64,000 nucleotides of DNA from Pedobacter indicus (GTDB lineage Bacteria; Bacteroidota; Bacteroidia; Sphingobacteriales; Sphingobacteriaceae). The notes beneath the pieces were generated by a model. The model did no database searches and was not told where the DNA came from. It saw nothing but the letters and a program-made list of their open reading frames with translations. Location: assembly GCF_003449035.1 (NCBI RefSeq), contig NZ_QRGB01000001.1:1674001-1738000 (forward strand). The letters are read 5' to 3'. The position numbers and the translations under genes are program-made. Positions 1 through 8,911 of this stretch are shown in pieces (within the stretch, counting starts at the first letter, position 1; the number at the start of each line of letters is the position of its first letter).

Positions 1-390
1 ACAGCTACCAAATCGCTGGTAGAAAAAATATCATCACAAATTGAAAATGATTTTGGGTTTGAGGTTCCCGTTTTAGTAATGACTAAAAATGAGCTCGAAG
101 AAATTATCGCTGCGAATCCTTTTGCTGATAGTCCTGAGAAAGACCCTACCGCTCTGTATGTGACTTTTTTGGCAGCTAACGTGAGCGATTTTGATCTTGA
201 TCGTATCGAGGAAAAGGCTCAAAAAGATGAGCAGATATACATTGGATCAAAGGCTGTGTATTTATATTGTCCTCATGGCTATGGGAAAACCAAGTTAAAC
301 AATACTTTTTTAGAACGAAGTTTAAAAACAAAGGCGACTACTAGAAATTGGAAGACGACAAAAAAGCTTTTGGAATTAGCCGTTCGCTAA
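1..390 (+). CDS. DUF1697 family protein, 5' end outside the window
   Basis: The reading frame is open from base 1, so an internal ATG at 79 is not the start; the gene begins upstream of the window. The visible 129 residues match the C-terminal part of DUF1697 proteins, which are usually about 180 residues: a short helix-rich segment, then a stretch ending in YCPHGYGKTKLNN and a closing TTRNWKTTKKLLELA. The molecular function of DUF1697 is unknown. It is a small soluble cytosolic protein with no signal peptide in the visible part. The gene is followed by 87 bases without a gene before the next CDS. Family assignment is fairly sure from the conserved C-terminal TTRNW-type motif. Confidence 0.8.
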   Translation, partial: TATKSLVEKISSQIENDFGFEVPVLVMTKNELEEIIAANPFADSPEKDPTALYVTFLAANVSDFDLDRIEEKAQKDEQIYIGSKAVYLYCPHGYGKTKLNNTFLERSLKTKATTRNWKTTKKLLELAVR

Positions 391-477
391 AATTGGAATT
401 ACGCATTTATTTTCCGTATTTTATGGGTACGTTACCGATTTGATAATGTTTGCCAAAAAAATAACCCACACTAAACT

Positions 478-3400
478 ATGAAAAAGACTTGGCTGTCCTT
501 CGTTTTTATATTTTTCGGAGCAACTTTTACTGCATTCTCTCAAGATTCCGTGCAGCGGAAGAAAGAATATCTAAAAGAGATTCTGGATATTAATATTGAT
601 CAGCGCTTTAGAGCAAATACCAGACGTGTTTCTGTAGAAGATAGTACCTGGATGGACTGGTTAAAACGAACGGGAGAGTTGCCACCGGACTTTTCCAAGA
701 TGCGGTCTATCCCTAATTTACCTGAACCTTTAATTGAATATCGGGATGGTAATAAAGTACCGATAACCACTGTTAACCAATGGAAGAAAAAACGAGAATG
801 GATAAAAGCACAGTATCAACACTGGGTTTCTGGTCATGCTCCTGGAGCGCCTGGGAACGTTGAGGCTAACGTATTGACTGATGAGGTACAAGAGAACGGC
901 ACTCGTGTCCAAATGATTGAACTCAGATTTGGTCCAGGTCATAAAGCAAAGATGACTGTCGAATTGATTATCCCTCCGGGAAGTGAAGAAAAACCGGTTT
1001 TTATGACACAATGGAACCATCGTGACTGGGCGCAATTAGCCGTTAAAAGGGGGTACATCGGCTGCGTTTATGCGGCGGCAGATTTGAAGGATGATACGGA
1101 TCCCTATATGTTTATCTATCCTGATTATGACTTTAGCGGGTTGATGAGAAGAGCATTTGGGGCCTCGAGGGTGGTGGATTATCTATTGACGAGGCGTGAA
1201 GTGAATAAAGATCAAATTGCAATAACAGGACACTCCCGAAATGGAAAGCAATCTCTCTGGGCAGCGGCTTTTGATGAGCGAATTTCAGCTGTAGTGTCGA
1301 GTAGCTCGAGTACTGGGGGAGATATGCCCTGGCGCTATGGCGACCCGCAATTTGCAAGCGAAACACTCGACTATGTTATGGCTTGGAATGCTCATTGGTT
1401 TCATCCTCGATTGCGGTTCTTTTCTGGTCGGGAAGATAAGCTTCCAGTCGATCAGAATCTGCTGGGGGCACTGATAGCGCCGAGACCTTTATTGTATCAT
1501 TACTCGATCGTAGAGAGAGGGCTGAATTCCTGGTCGAACGAGCAGAATTATTATTCGGTCAAAAAGGTTTATGACTTTCTCGGGGTGCCAGATCATGTTG
1601 GGGTATTGACCCGCATGGGTCCGCATGCTGTTGCGGCAAGAGATGTCGAGCAGACAATTGACTTTTTGGATATTCAGTTTGGAAGATCGGATCAAAAATG
1701 GTCAAACGAATTGTATTATCCTTATGACTACAAAAAATGGGAGAGTAGCCACCCTGATTATAAGGAAAAAGCAAAGGAAATCGTCCCTGTTAAATTAAAG
1801 AATAACTATCGGAGTACAACAGCGTTTCAAGAAGACAAAGAGAAGATAATCGATAATCTCAATTGGATTCTGGGAGATGAACCTGCCGGTGTTCGCGCGG
1901 TGAATGTAGGTTCATGGCAGCCCGCCAATAGAGATTGGATTAACCTAATAAACCCTATACCACAGGTTAAAGGAGCTAAAGAGATTTATTTGGGTCCCTA
2001 TAGCGCGGTCGGAGACCATGTATCTGCTGTTCTTTATTGTCCGGTAGACAGCAGTTCGGGAGAAATTAAGACAGGAACAAACGGAAGACTACCAGTCGTG
2101 ATTTACTCTCATCAGTATGCTCATTCTTCAGGCTTTGTCAAGGGGCACGATAAAGGGGGGCGATTAGCTACGCGAGATCTTTTCGAATCGCTGGTTAAAC
2201 GTGGCTTTGCTGTAATGGCCATTGATATGTATGGTTTTGGGACACGAATATGGGAGGCGAAGAATTTTGATCTTCGATACCCTCAATGGTCGAAAATGGG
2301 CAAATTTGTCCGCGATATCAGAAGTAGTATGGATGCAATCGACGAGCTGGAGTACTTGGATAATAATCAGATTTATCTGTTGGGAAATACCATTGGTGGC
2401 GCAGTTTCTATTATGGCTGCGGCATTGGACGACCGCGTGGCGGGAGTCGCTACTGTGGCTGCTTTTTCGCCGTGGAGAGCATCAGATAGTCAGTTTGAAT
2501 CGCTTAGAAATTACTCCCATATTCATGGATTTATTCCTCGGATTGGATATTTTGTTGACGAACCAACATCGGTTCCGGTCGACTTCGGTGAGATCATTGC
2601 AGCTTATGCACCGAAACCGATGCTGCTTATTGCTCCAGAACTGGATAGGCATACTGATATTCCTGCCTTGAAAGAAATGATGGGTTCTGTAAATAAGGTT
2701 TACAGTTTATATGATCGAGAAGATAATATACGAGTTATTTATCAGGCAGGTGAAATCAACAGGATGTCAAGAGATATGTACGAGACTGTCGGTGATTTTT
2801 TTCTTAAGCTATCAGAAAGCGGAGATTCTTTGTCTCGGATAGGGAAGACTGAAACGAATCGTGGTTGGGAGATTCTATTCAATGGCGAGAATCCGGCTTC
2901 GAAATGGCGCAGTGTTAAAAACGCGAAATTTCCATCAAAGGGCTGGAAGGTTGTAGATGGAAACCTTGTCATCACGTCAGGTGGAAAAGGCGGGGACATT
3001 ATCACCCGTGAGAAATATTCGGACTTTGAATTGGTCTTTGACTATAAACTAAGCGATTCGGCAAATACCGGTGTGAAATATTTAGTTAACACATTGCAGG
3101 ATTCGAAAGGACGAAGGGTATTAAACGGGCCGGAATTTCAGCTGATTGATGATTATAAACATGAATCGGTGATTGACAATAGAAGTCCGGAAACCAGTAC
3201 GGGTTCTTTGTATTTATTGTATGCACCTGTCGGGAAACAGCTAAACGGTCCGGGTGAGTGGAACAGCGTTCGTATTATCGTGCGAGGCAACCATGTGGAA
3301 CACTGGTTAAATGGGAAAAAGATAGTGGACTATAATCGTGGTTCTTCGGATTTTAGAAAGCGGGTTTCAGAAACTAAATTTAAGGAGTTTAAAGATTATG

Positions 3401-3483
3401 GTGAAGCGGAATCGGGTCATATCCTATTGCAAGATCATAAAGATCAAGCCTATTTCAGAAATATTAAAATACGCAGGTTCTAA
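478..3483 (+). CDS. Secreted trimodular hydrolase: CE15-like esterase + alpha/beta hydrolase + DUF1080
   Basis: 1001 residues with a Sec signal peptide (about 1-21). Residues 90-400 form an alpha/beta hydrolase with GHSRNGK (Ser253) and a candidate catalytic His383 in MGPHAV; the SRxGK nucleophile elbow is that of glucuronoyl esterase/acetyl esterase (CE15-type) proteins. Residues about 490-780 form a second alpha/beta hydrolase of dienelactone-hydrolase/acetyl-xylan-esterase type, but its elbow reads GNTIGG, with Thr638 where Ser is expected, so it may be inactive or non-standard. Residues about 795-1001 are a DUF1080 (3-keto-glycoside hydrolase/LamG-like) domain beginning EILFNGENP. The protein should act on acylated or uronyl-decorated plant glycans in the periplasm or at the surface. 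It is transcribed alone. The domains are clear; the exact substrate is not. Confidence 0.85.
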   Translation: MKKTWLSFVFIFFGATFTAFSQDSVQRKKEYLKEILDINIDQRFRANTRRVSVEDSTWMDWLKRTGELPPDFSKMRSIPNLPEPLIEYRDGNKVPITTVNQWKKKREWIKAQYQHWVSGHAPGAPGNVEANVLTDEVQENGTRVQMIELRFGPGHKAKMTVELIIPPGSEEKPVFMTQWNHRDWAQLAVKRGYIGCVYAAADLKDDTDPYMFIYPDYDFSGLMRRAFGASRVVDYLLTRREVNKDQIAITGHSRNGKQSLWAAAFDERISAVVSSSSSTGGDMPWRYGDPQFASETLDYVMAWNAHWFHPRLRFFSGREDKLPVDQNLLGALIAPRPLLYHYSIVERGLNSWSNEQNYYSVKKVYDFLGVPDHVGVLTRMGPHAVAARDVEQTIDFLDIQFGRSDQKWSNELYYPYDYKKWESSHPDYKEKAKEIVPVKLKNNYRSTTAFQEDKEKIIDNLNWILGDEPAGVRAVNVGSWQPANRDWINLINPIPQVKGAKEIYLGPYSAVGDHVSAVLYCPVDSSSGEIKTGTNGRLPVVIYSHQYAHSSGFVKGHDKGGRLATRDLFESLVKRGFAVMAIDMYGFGTRIWEAKNFDLRYPQWSKMGKFVRDIRSSMDAIDELEYLDNNQIYLLGNTIGGAVSIMAAALDDRVAGVATVAAFSPWRASDSQFESLRNYSHIHGFIPRIGYFVDEPTSVPVDFGEIIAAYAPKPMLLIAPELDRHTDIPALKEMMGSVNKVYSLYDREDNIRVIYQAGEINRMSRDMYETVGDFFLKLSESGDSLSRIGKTETNRGWEILFNGENPASKWRSVKNAKFPSKGWKVVDGNLVITSGGKGGDIITREKYSDFELVFDYKLSDSANTGVKYLVNTLQDSKGRRVLNGPEFQLIDDYKHESVIDNRSPETSTGSLYLLYAPVGKQLNGPGEWNSVRIIVRGNHVEHWLNGKKIVDYNRGSSDFRKRVSETKFKEFKDYGEAESGHILLQDHKDQAYFRNIKIRRF

Positions 3484-3503
3484 ATTCTCTCCCATATATC
3501 CAC

Positions 3504-3719
3504 TTATTTTAGTCTTTCAAAATCAAATTTTCCCTTAAAATCAAATTTTCCCTTAATATACTCATTAAGGAAAGTTCCTTTTGATTGGGCTCTTCGCATG
3601 GCTTGATAGGTTGTTTTTGGAACATTTTTGTATTGATATATGCTGCCCGATTGAAAGCGAATTTCTAACATTGAGTTATGCTCATCATAAGCCAGTGTAT
3701 CAATTACTGTAGAAGGCAT
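3504..3719 (-). CDS. KTSC domain protein
   Basis: 71 residues, with the KTSC-domain pattern: MPSTVIDTLAYDEHNSMLEI, then a beta strand, SGSIYQYKNVP and a helix ending SKGTFLNEYIKGKF. KTSC proteins are small nucleic-acid-associated proteins of unknown function, named for a conserved Lys-Thr-Ser-Cys motif; the Cys is not evident here, where the end reads KGTFLNEYI. The gene lies 24 bases after the topoisomerase IB gene on the same strand, so the two are probably cotranscribed. The C-terminus carries an in-frame 18-base duplication that yields KGKFDF twice. It is convergent with the trimodular hydrolase gene. Confidence 0.75.
   Translation of the reverse strand: MPSTVIDTLAYDEHNSMLEIRFQSGSIYQYKNVPKTTYQAMRRAQSKGTFLNEYIKGKFDFKGKFDFERLK
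3521..3556. repeat. 18-bp perfect tandem duplication
   Basis: The 18-base unit AATCAAATTTTCCCTTAA occurs twice head to tail (3521-3538 and 3539-3556). It lies at the 3' end of the KTSC gene and is in frame, adding six residues (KGKFDF repeated). This is a simple slippage-type duplication. Confidence 0.9.
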
Positions 3720-3743
3720 GGTATAGCAGTTTGATTAGGTCAG

Positions 3744-4756
3744 TCATCTTTTAGAGGTATGCGACTCCAGTAACTTTAACAATTGTTGTTCGGCTTTTAC
3801 TAATGAAGGTTCCTCGTCTTTTTGTGTGAAGGATTTTTTAAAATAAGATTGAGCGCGTCCTTTTTCGTATGCTTCAATCAATGAGTTACATACGTAATAT
3901 TCTCTACAGACAGCACGCGTATTTCCCAGCTTCGAAGCTACAAAGTCATACATTTCAAGAATGTTATTTTTGCATTCGTTTTTATTCTGAAAGGGTTCGA
4001 GCTGACTTAATTTTATAAATGCCCACAGCGTGCCAAACCAAGTTCTAAAGTCTTTTGAACTAAAGTCCTTATCAGAGGCTGCTTGAATGTACCGGTTTAT
4101 ATCGCCCGAATCTATTGCGCAAACCTCACCATCTTCGTCGATAAACTGCAATAGATGCTGACCAGGAATTTCTTTCACGTCTTGTAGTTTTTTTGCCAGT
4201 CTTTTGTCGTGAATTGTGATCTCATGAAGTACACCTTTCTTTCCTTTAAATTGAAAATAAATATCGGCGCCGTTGATCTGAACGTGTTTGTTGGTAAGCG
4301 TTGTTAGACCATAACTTTTATTCATATCACGATAGTGGGCATTACCTGGTCGGATGAGTGTCTCTTCCATCAACTCAAGCGCTAACGCCATCACTTTGTC
4401 CTTCGTTAGTTTCCTTTGTCTGCTGTCTTTTATAATTTTAGACCTGATCAGTGGTAGGGCTTTTCCGAAATCGATAATTTTTACAAATTTCTTCTCTTGC
4501 TGTCTTCGCGTCCACTCCGGATGATATAAATATTGTTTTCGGCCTTTATCATCAATGCCGGTGACTTGGAGATGTCCATTTACCTCGCTACAGATCCACA
4601 CTTTTTCCCAAGTGGGGGGATAACCAGGGCCTTAAACCGCTTAAGTTTCTGTTTGTCTTTCACTAGAATGCCACCGAAATAATAGGCAAATCCTCGTCCT
4701 TTGCGGGTTCGTGTATATCCCGGTTCTGCATCTGTTATATATTGTAAATTGGTCAT
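3744..4756 (-). pseudogene. DNA topoisomerase IB, split by a frameshift in a G6/C6 run
   Basis: Two overlapping minus-strand frames together encode a poxvirus/eukaryote-type topoisomerase IB. The first (ATG at 4756, to 4580) carries the N-terminal ITDAEPGYTRTRKGRGFAYY region up to the conserved IPP. The second (3744-4601) begins in the following WICSEVNGHLQVTGIDDKGR motif and runs to the catalytic region VCREYYVC. The join is a run of six G on the + strand (4614-4619). Adding one base there restores V-I-P-P-T-W-E-K-V-W-I-C, a normal family sequence of about 340 residues. The rest of the gene looks intact, including the catalytic Tyr context, so this is a recent mutation, a phase-variable tract or a sequencing error rather than an old pseudogene. 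An intact enzyme would relax supercoils through a 3'-phosphotyrosine link. Confidence 0.85.
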
Positions 4757-4842
4757 TGCGTTCAGGATTAACAACCACTATTTACTTAAGGTTTTTGATA
4801 TTAAAATTATTGCTATTTTTAGTTTATTTTAATATTTATCCC

Positions 4843-5433
4843 ATGTCAGAATCATTATTGCGGCAAAACATAGAGCGTACGCTCGAGGAGGCAATCTCTG
4901 ATGAAAGCTATAATGCCTTTTGTGAATTAAGCTTTGAGAAGTCATTTGATAAAAAACAATACTTTGTGGAGCCCGGGCGTCCTTGTAATTATCAATATTT
5001 TATATTGGAAGGGTCATGCTACTCATATTACATGAATGAGAAGGGGGATAAAAATGCTATTCAGCTTGCGATTGAGGATTATTGGATAACCGATTCATCC
5101 AGTTTTTTTACCAATAAGGCCGCGGTCTCAACCATTGAAACATTGGAACCTACAAGGGCTTTGTTGTTGAGCAAGGAGAATTTGAATGCGCTTTGCAACA
5201 CCCAGCCAATATTTGATCGTTATTTTCGGATTCTTCTTCAGAACGCGATGTCGACTCTTTACTACCGGATAGCTAAAACTACAAGTGAAGATGCGGAGCA
5301 TCGGTATCGTGAATTTTCTAGGCTATTCCCTCATTTTGTGCAACGAATACCGCAATTTTTGATAGCTTCTTATTTAGGGATTAAACCTCAATCATTGAGC
5401 CGCATCCGGAGGGAGATGCTTTTTAAGGATTAG
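4843..5433 (+). CDS. Crp/Fnr family transcriptional regulator
   Basis: 196 residues from the ATG at 4843; the frame stays open upstream, but the extension is Leu-rich and overlaps the divergent topoisomerase start, so it is not used. The N-terminal 130 residues form a cyclic-nucleotide-binding-like beta barrel (YFVEPGRPCNYQYFILEGSC). The C-terminal 60 residues carry the short DNA-binding end seen in many Bacteroidota members (FLIASYLGIKPQSLSRIRRE), with the recognition helix in SYLGIKPQSLSRIR. The ligand is unknown; the canonical cAMP-binding Arg/Ser pocket is not evident. It lies 84 bases before a YceI gene on the same strand, a common pairing in this phylum, and may control it. Confidence 0.85.
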   Translation: MSESLLRQNIERTLEEAISDESYNAFCELSFEKSFDKKQYFVEPGRPCNYQYFILEGSCYSYYMNEKGDKNAIQLAIEDYWITDSSSFFTNKAAVSTIETLEPTRALLLSKENLNALCNTQPIFDRYFRILLQNAMSTLYYRIAKTTSEDAEHRYREFSRLFPHFVQRIPQFLIASYLGIKPQSLSRIRREMLFKD

Positions 5434-5517
5434 TGTCTATTTTTCTTAACATAGGTGAACTACTTTTTTGGGGATTAGGTGGATCTTTGTATTGTTAAAT
5501 TAAAAATAAAGGAAAAA

Positions 5518-6063
5518 ATGAATACAGTAGACACGACAACTAAATGGGTTTTAGACCCCACACACAGTGAGCTTATCTTTAAGATCAAGCATTTAATGAT
5601 TACAAACGTTAAAGGTGAATTCCAGAAGTTCAACATAACTGTTGATAGTAAGGGTAACGATTTTAGCGACGCAAAGGTTTCTGCAACGATCGAGACAGAT
5701 TCTATTTTTACGAACAACGCTGATCGAGATGCACACTTAAGAAGTGCTGACTTCTTTGATGCTGAGAAGTTTCCGCAAATTACTTTTAACAGCATGGAGC
5801 TTAACAAGCTAGATGATGAAAATTATCAACTAAAAGGCATCTTGGATATGCACGGAGTTGAGAAAGAAGTGATCTTGGATGTTGAGTTTGGTGGTTTTGT
5901 TAAAGACCCATACGGTAACCATAAAGCGGGATTCTCTGTTAGTGGTAAATTGAACCGGAAAGACTGGGGACTAAACTGGAATGCCGCGCTTGAAGCAGGT
6001 GGTGTTATGGTTAGTGAAGAGGTGAGACTAAACGCTGAAGTTCAGTTTGTTAAGGAAGCTTAG
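5518..6063 (+). CDS. YceI family protein
   Basis: 181 residues from the ATG at 5518, with an A/G-rich AAAGGAAAAA just before it; an upstream in-frame start at 5479 lacks such a signal. The sequence is typical of YceI, a lipocalin-like barrel that binds polyisoprenoids or other amphiphiles: WVLDPTHSELIFKIKHLMIT at the start, ADRDAHLRSADFFDAEKFPQ in the middle, and KDWGLNWNAALEAGGVMVSE near the end. There is no signal peptide, so this is the cytoplasmic subtype common in Bacteroidota. It follows the Crp-like regulator and is convergent with nhaA. Confidence 0.93.
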   Translation: MNTVDTTTKWVLDPTHSELIFKIKHLMITNVKGEFQKFNITVDSKGNDFSDAKVSATIETDSIFTNNADRDAHLRSADFFDAEKFPQITFNSMELNKLDDENYQLKGILDMHGVEKEVILDVEFGGFVKDPYGNHKAGFSVSGKLNRKDWGLNWNAALEAGGVMVSEEVRLNAEVQFVKEA

Positions 6064-6075
6064 GATTTCTGATTT

Positions 6076-7266
6076 TTAGAGTTTGCCCTCAGCAATTTCT
6101 TTCTTATTACCTGCAACGGTCAATAGGGTGGATCCGAGGATGGCAGTAAGAACAGAGCCGACCAGGACTGAGAACTTTGCTTCTTCGATTAAAAGAGGGT
6201 CCGCAAACGATAATATGGCGATAAAGATGGACATGGTAAATCCGATGCCGCCCAACAGTCCCACACCAAGCATATGAAGCCAGTTGGCATTCTTAGGTAG
6301 CAAACCTATTTTGGATTTCACAGAAATCCAGGAGACAATGAGAATACCAATTGGCTTTCCTATTAAAAGCCCAAGTATGATCCCTAGTCCCAAATTAGAG
6401 AAAAGACCTTCTAGCATCGCGGATTGAAACTCAATGTTTGTATTGGCCAATGCGAAGATTGGGATGATAATAAAATTAACAGGTTTTGCTAATATATGTT
6501 CTAATTTTTCTAAGGGAGACTCTGTTTCGTCGGGTGTTGTAGGTAGTGTTAAAGCCGTTAATACCCCTGCGATCGTTGCGTGGATTCCTGAATGATGAAT
6601 AAAGTACCAAATGAAAATACCGGGAATCAAATAAAATGCAATATTCTTTACCCCGAATCGGTTGAAAAGGATCAGCACGATGAAAATCGCCCCTGCATAT
6701 CCTAAATAAGTGAAATTTAGTTCTGAAGAATAAAATAGCGCAATGACGAGAATAGCCAGTAAATCATCGACAATTGCCAAGGCTGCTAAAAAAATTTTTA
6801 AAGACATGGGCGCTCTTTTTCCCAGGGCGGTAATGGCCGCTAGTGCAAAAGCAATATCTGTAGCCATGGGTATGCCCCAACCGTGCTCTGTTGGCGTCCC
6901 CTTGTTTAAGAGCATATAAATGAACGCTGGCACTAATGCACCCCCAATAGCGCACAATATAGGCAGTGCAGCTTTTTTGGGCGAAGCAAGCTCTCCTTCG
7001 ACTAATTCGCGTTTGATTTCTAAACCGACCAAGAGAAAGAAGATAGCCATTAACCCATCATTAATCCATAATACGACGGGGTACCTTAAGTGTATGTTTT
7101 CCGTATTAAAACCAATTTGAGTTTCAAGAAAATTATTAAAGCCTTCGCCAAGTGGTGAATTTGCAATGATTAGTGAAATGATAACACAAAAAAGTAGAAT
7201 GATCCCACCGGCAGATTCACTTTTAAGAAAATTAGGAAAAGATTTAAGGTTAATACGATTGCTCAT
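6076..7266 (-). CDS. nhaA: Na+/H+ antiporter NhaA
   Basis: 396 residues with about 12 membrane segments, the usual NhaA length. The ion-binding aspartate pair is present as LAIVDDLLAIL (Asp167/Asp168). Other family stretches are MAIFFLLVGLEIKRELVEGE (about 73-92), MATDIAFALAAI (about 134-145) and a C-terminal GGIGFTMSIFIAILSF. It exchanges external protons for internal sodium across the inner membrane, for sodium and alkaline pH tolerance. It is a single gene, convergent with yceI. Confidence 0.97.
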   Translation of the reverse strand: MSNRINLKSFPNFLKSESAGGIILLFCVIISLIIANSPLGEGFNNFLETQIGFNTENIHLRYPVVLWINDGLMAIFFLLVGLEIKRELVEGELASPKKAALPILCAIGGALVPAFIYMLLNKGTPTEHGWGIPMATDIAFALAAITALGKRAPMSLKIFLAALAIVDDLLAILVIALFYSSELNFTYLGYAGAIFIVLILFNRFGVKNIAFYLIPGIFIWYFIHHSGIHATIAGVLTALTLPTTPDETESPLEKLEHILAKPVNFIIIPIFALANTNIEFQSAMLEGLFSNLGLGIILGLLIGKPIGILIVSWISVKSKIGLLPKNANWLHMLGVGLLGGIGFTMSIFIAILSFADPLLIEEAKFSVLVGSVLTAILGSTLLTVAGNKKEIAEGKL

Positions 7267-7349
7267 TCGACAAATATATTAAAATCGTAATATTTAGAGC
7301 TTATCGTTTCAATTAAAACAATCTAAAACGTAAAAATTTATAAAAAAAC

Positions 7350-8609
7350 CTAGTTGAAGCCAAATATAAACGGGAAGATGAAGGTTACCAAAGCAGTCCA
7401 AATTACATAAATAGGAAGATAGGCGGTAATCATTCGACCGATAACAGCAACTTCTGCTTTTTTGAACAGTACTCGGTAAAAGCGGGCAATTACGCATAGT
7501 AAATTTATCAATATTAATACGTTACTGCCGAGTACGGCGGTTCGATTCGGTGTGAACCCCCATTCTGAGATCCGGAATAGTATGGCCGAAAGTGCTAAAC
7601 CGTTTACAAGCACGGTAACGATTGAAAGTAGCAAAAGTATCCAAAGATTTAAACGATTAGCCGCGTTTTTAGAACTTTCAGCTACCGAGAAGAAGATGAT
7701 TGCGATGACGCCAATCAAAAGCATATTGAACATTAGCAGAAATTCCCGATCGTTGTATGGGTCTTTACCTGAATCGAGGATCGCAATCAAGTAAATGATC
7801 AACATCAGTAATACCAACGGACTGAAAATTTTGGCGATTACTGGCGATACTCTATTTACAAGTTCTGGGTTGCTTTGCGTAAGATATGTTCCGATGAGGG
7901 GAGCGGAAGCAAGGCCAATAATGGAAACGTTGTTGAAGTAGAATTCTTCGATGTTCAGGTCGATCAGCGAAAACAAGCCGATGGTTAATCCGGTTAAAAT
8001 GCCACCGGAAATAAGTATTAAGGTTGTCATTACAATCAGATCGCCATTGTAGCGTAAGTAAGCGAGCCGTCTTTCGCTTGGATCATTGGAACGAGATGAG
8101 AAAGAGAAGCCGAGAATAGACCATAAGAACAAAACTAAATGGATGCACGATAGAACCAAGGTGTCACTTTCTGCTTTTGGGAAAACGTTGATAAAAAAAA
8201 CGGCAACGAGCGTTGCTACAACCATGGGGACGTATTGCTTGGCTTTCAACTTGTTTTTCCAAGCAAAATATGCCGTCAGTACAGGGAATATGGTAAATCC
8301 GACGTTCCTTGTGTAGAAGAATTCTTTGTCGATCGAAAAGAAAGTCGGTAACTTAACGATGATCGTTGCAAATATGCATGCGAAAATGATAAAAATCAGA
8401 TCTTTATTTGTTCGCCATGAACCTTTTTCTCTATTGAAGTTTAGACGCTCATTCCAAAAAGCGGCTAATCTATCGTCTTTTAAGGTAGGATATAACATAT
8501 TAAAAGCATGCTTAAAAGCTACTTTATCCTCCCGATAGAGTTTTTCGACCTCTACTGGATCGTTGAGATGGCAAAGGATTGCATCTTTCGTTTTTGTTAA
8601 AGTGTCCAT
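7350..8609 (-). CDS. DUF4153 integral membrane protein
   Basis: 419 residues: a soluble N-terminal 70 residues, then about ten membrane segments. It resembles DUF4153 proteins (RLAYLRYNGDLIVMTTLILI and the following hydrophobic blocks). The biochemical function is unknown. It is the last gene of a tight three-gene operon, starting 2 bases after the winged-helix regulator. Operons pairing a small regulator with a DUF4153 protein recur in Bacteroidota, which suggests that the regulator senses something connected to this membrane protein; that link is inference. Confidence 0.8.
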   Translation of the reverse strand: MDTLTKTKDAILCHLNDPVEVEKLYREDKVAFKHAFNMLYPTLKDDRLAAFWNERLNFNREKGSWRTNKDLIFIIFACIFATIIVKLPTFFSIDKEFFYTRNVGFTIFPVLTAYFAWKNKLKAKQYVPMVVATLVAVFFINVFPKAESDTLVLSCIHLVLFLWSILGFSFSSRSNDPSERRLAYLRYNGDLIVMTTLILISGGILTGLTIGLFSLIDLNIEEFYFNNVSIIGLASAPLIGTYLTQSNPELVNRVSPVIAKIFSPLVLLMLIIYLIAILDSGKDPYNDREFLLMFNMLLIGVIAIIFFSVAESSKNAANRLNLWILLLLSIVTVLVNGLALSAILFRISEWGFTPNRTAVLGSNVLILINLLCVIARFYRVLFKKAEVAVIGRMITAYLPIYVIWTALVTFIFPFIFGFN

Positions 8610-8611
8610 GA

Positions 8612-8911
8612 TTATTTCTGTGATTTTATTAGTTGTTCTAAGGTATTAAGATGGTTTTCAAAGGCTTCTTTACCTTTTTTGGTCATTGTGTATTTTGTAT
8701 TAGGTTTTCTACCGACGAACGATTTCTTCACGCCAATGAAACCTTCCTTCTCCAGTCCTTTCAGGTGGCTGGCCAGATTCCCGTCAGTTAGCTCAAGAAA
8801 CTCTTTTAAAGAATTAAAGTCAAGCTTGTCATTGACGGCCAATGCCGACATGATGCCAAGTCTGATTCTGCTTTCAAAAGCTTTGTGTAAACCGTCTAAT
8901 GATATCTTCAC
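8612..8911 (-). CDS. Winged-helix transcriptional regulator (HTH_34/MarR-like)
   Basis: 99 residues forming one winged-helix domain: AFESRIRLGIMSALAVNDKL, then LKEFLELTDGNLASHLKGLE as the recognition region and a wing in GFIGVKKSFVGRKPNTKYTM. This is the short DNA-binding family (PF13601-type) usually found as an autoregulated repressor. Its ATG overlaps the stop of the upstream membrane gene by 4 bases, and DUF4153 follows at 2 bases, so all three are translated from one mRNA. A perfect palindrome over the operon promoter (9516-9532) is the likely operator. Confidence 0.9.
   Translation of the reverse strand: MKISLDGLHKAFESRIRLGIMSALAVNDKLDFNSLKEFLELTDGNLASHLKGLEKEGFIGVKKSFVGRKPNTKYTMTKKGKEAFENHLNTLEQLIKSQK

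Noticed and set aside
2222-2671. 149-codon + frame inside the trimodular hydrolase
   Set aside because: It is a shadow of the real gene in another frame, with no family-like motif.
3744-4756. Two separate genes in place of topoisomerase IB
   Set aside because: The two frames join seamlessly at a conserved motif with one base added, so they are one interrupted gene.
4711-4842. N-terminal extension of the Crp-like regulator
   Set aside because: The extra residues are hydrophobic and overlap the divergent topoisomerase start; the conserved part begins at 4843.
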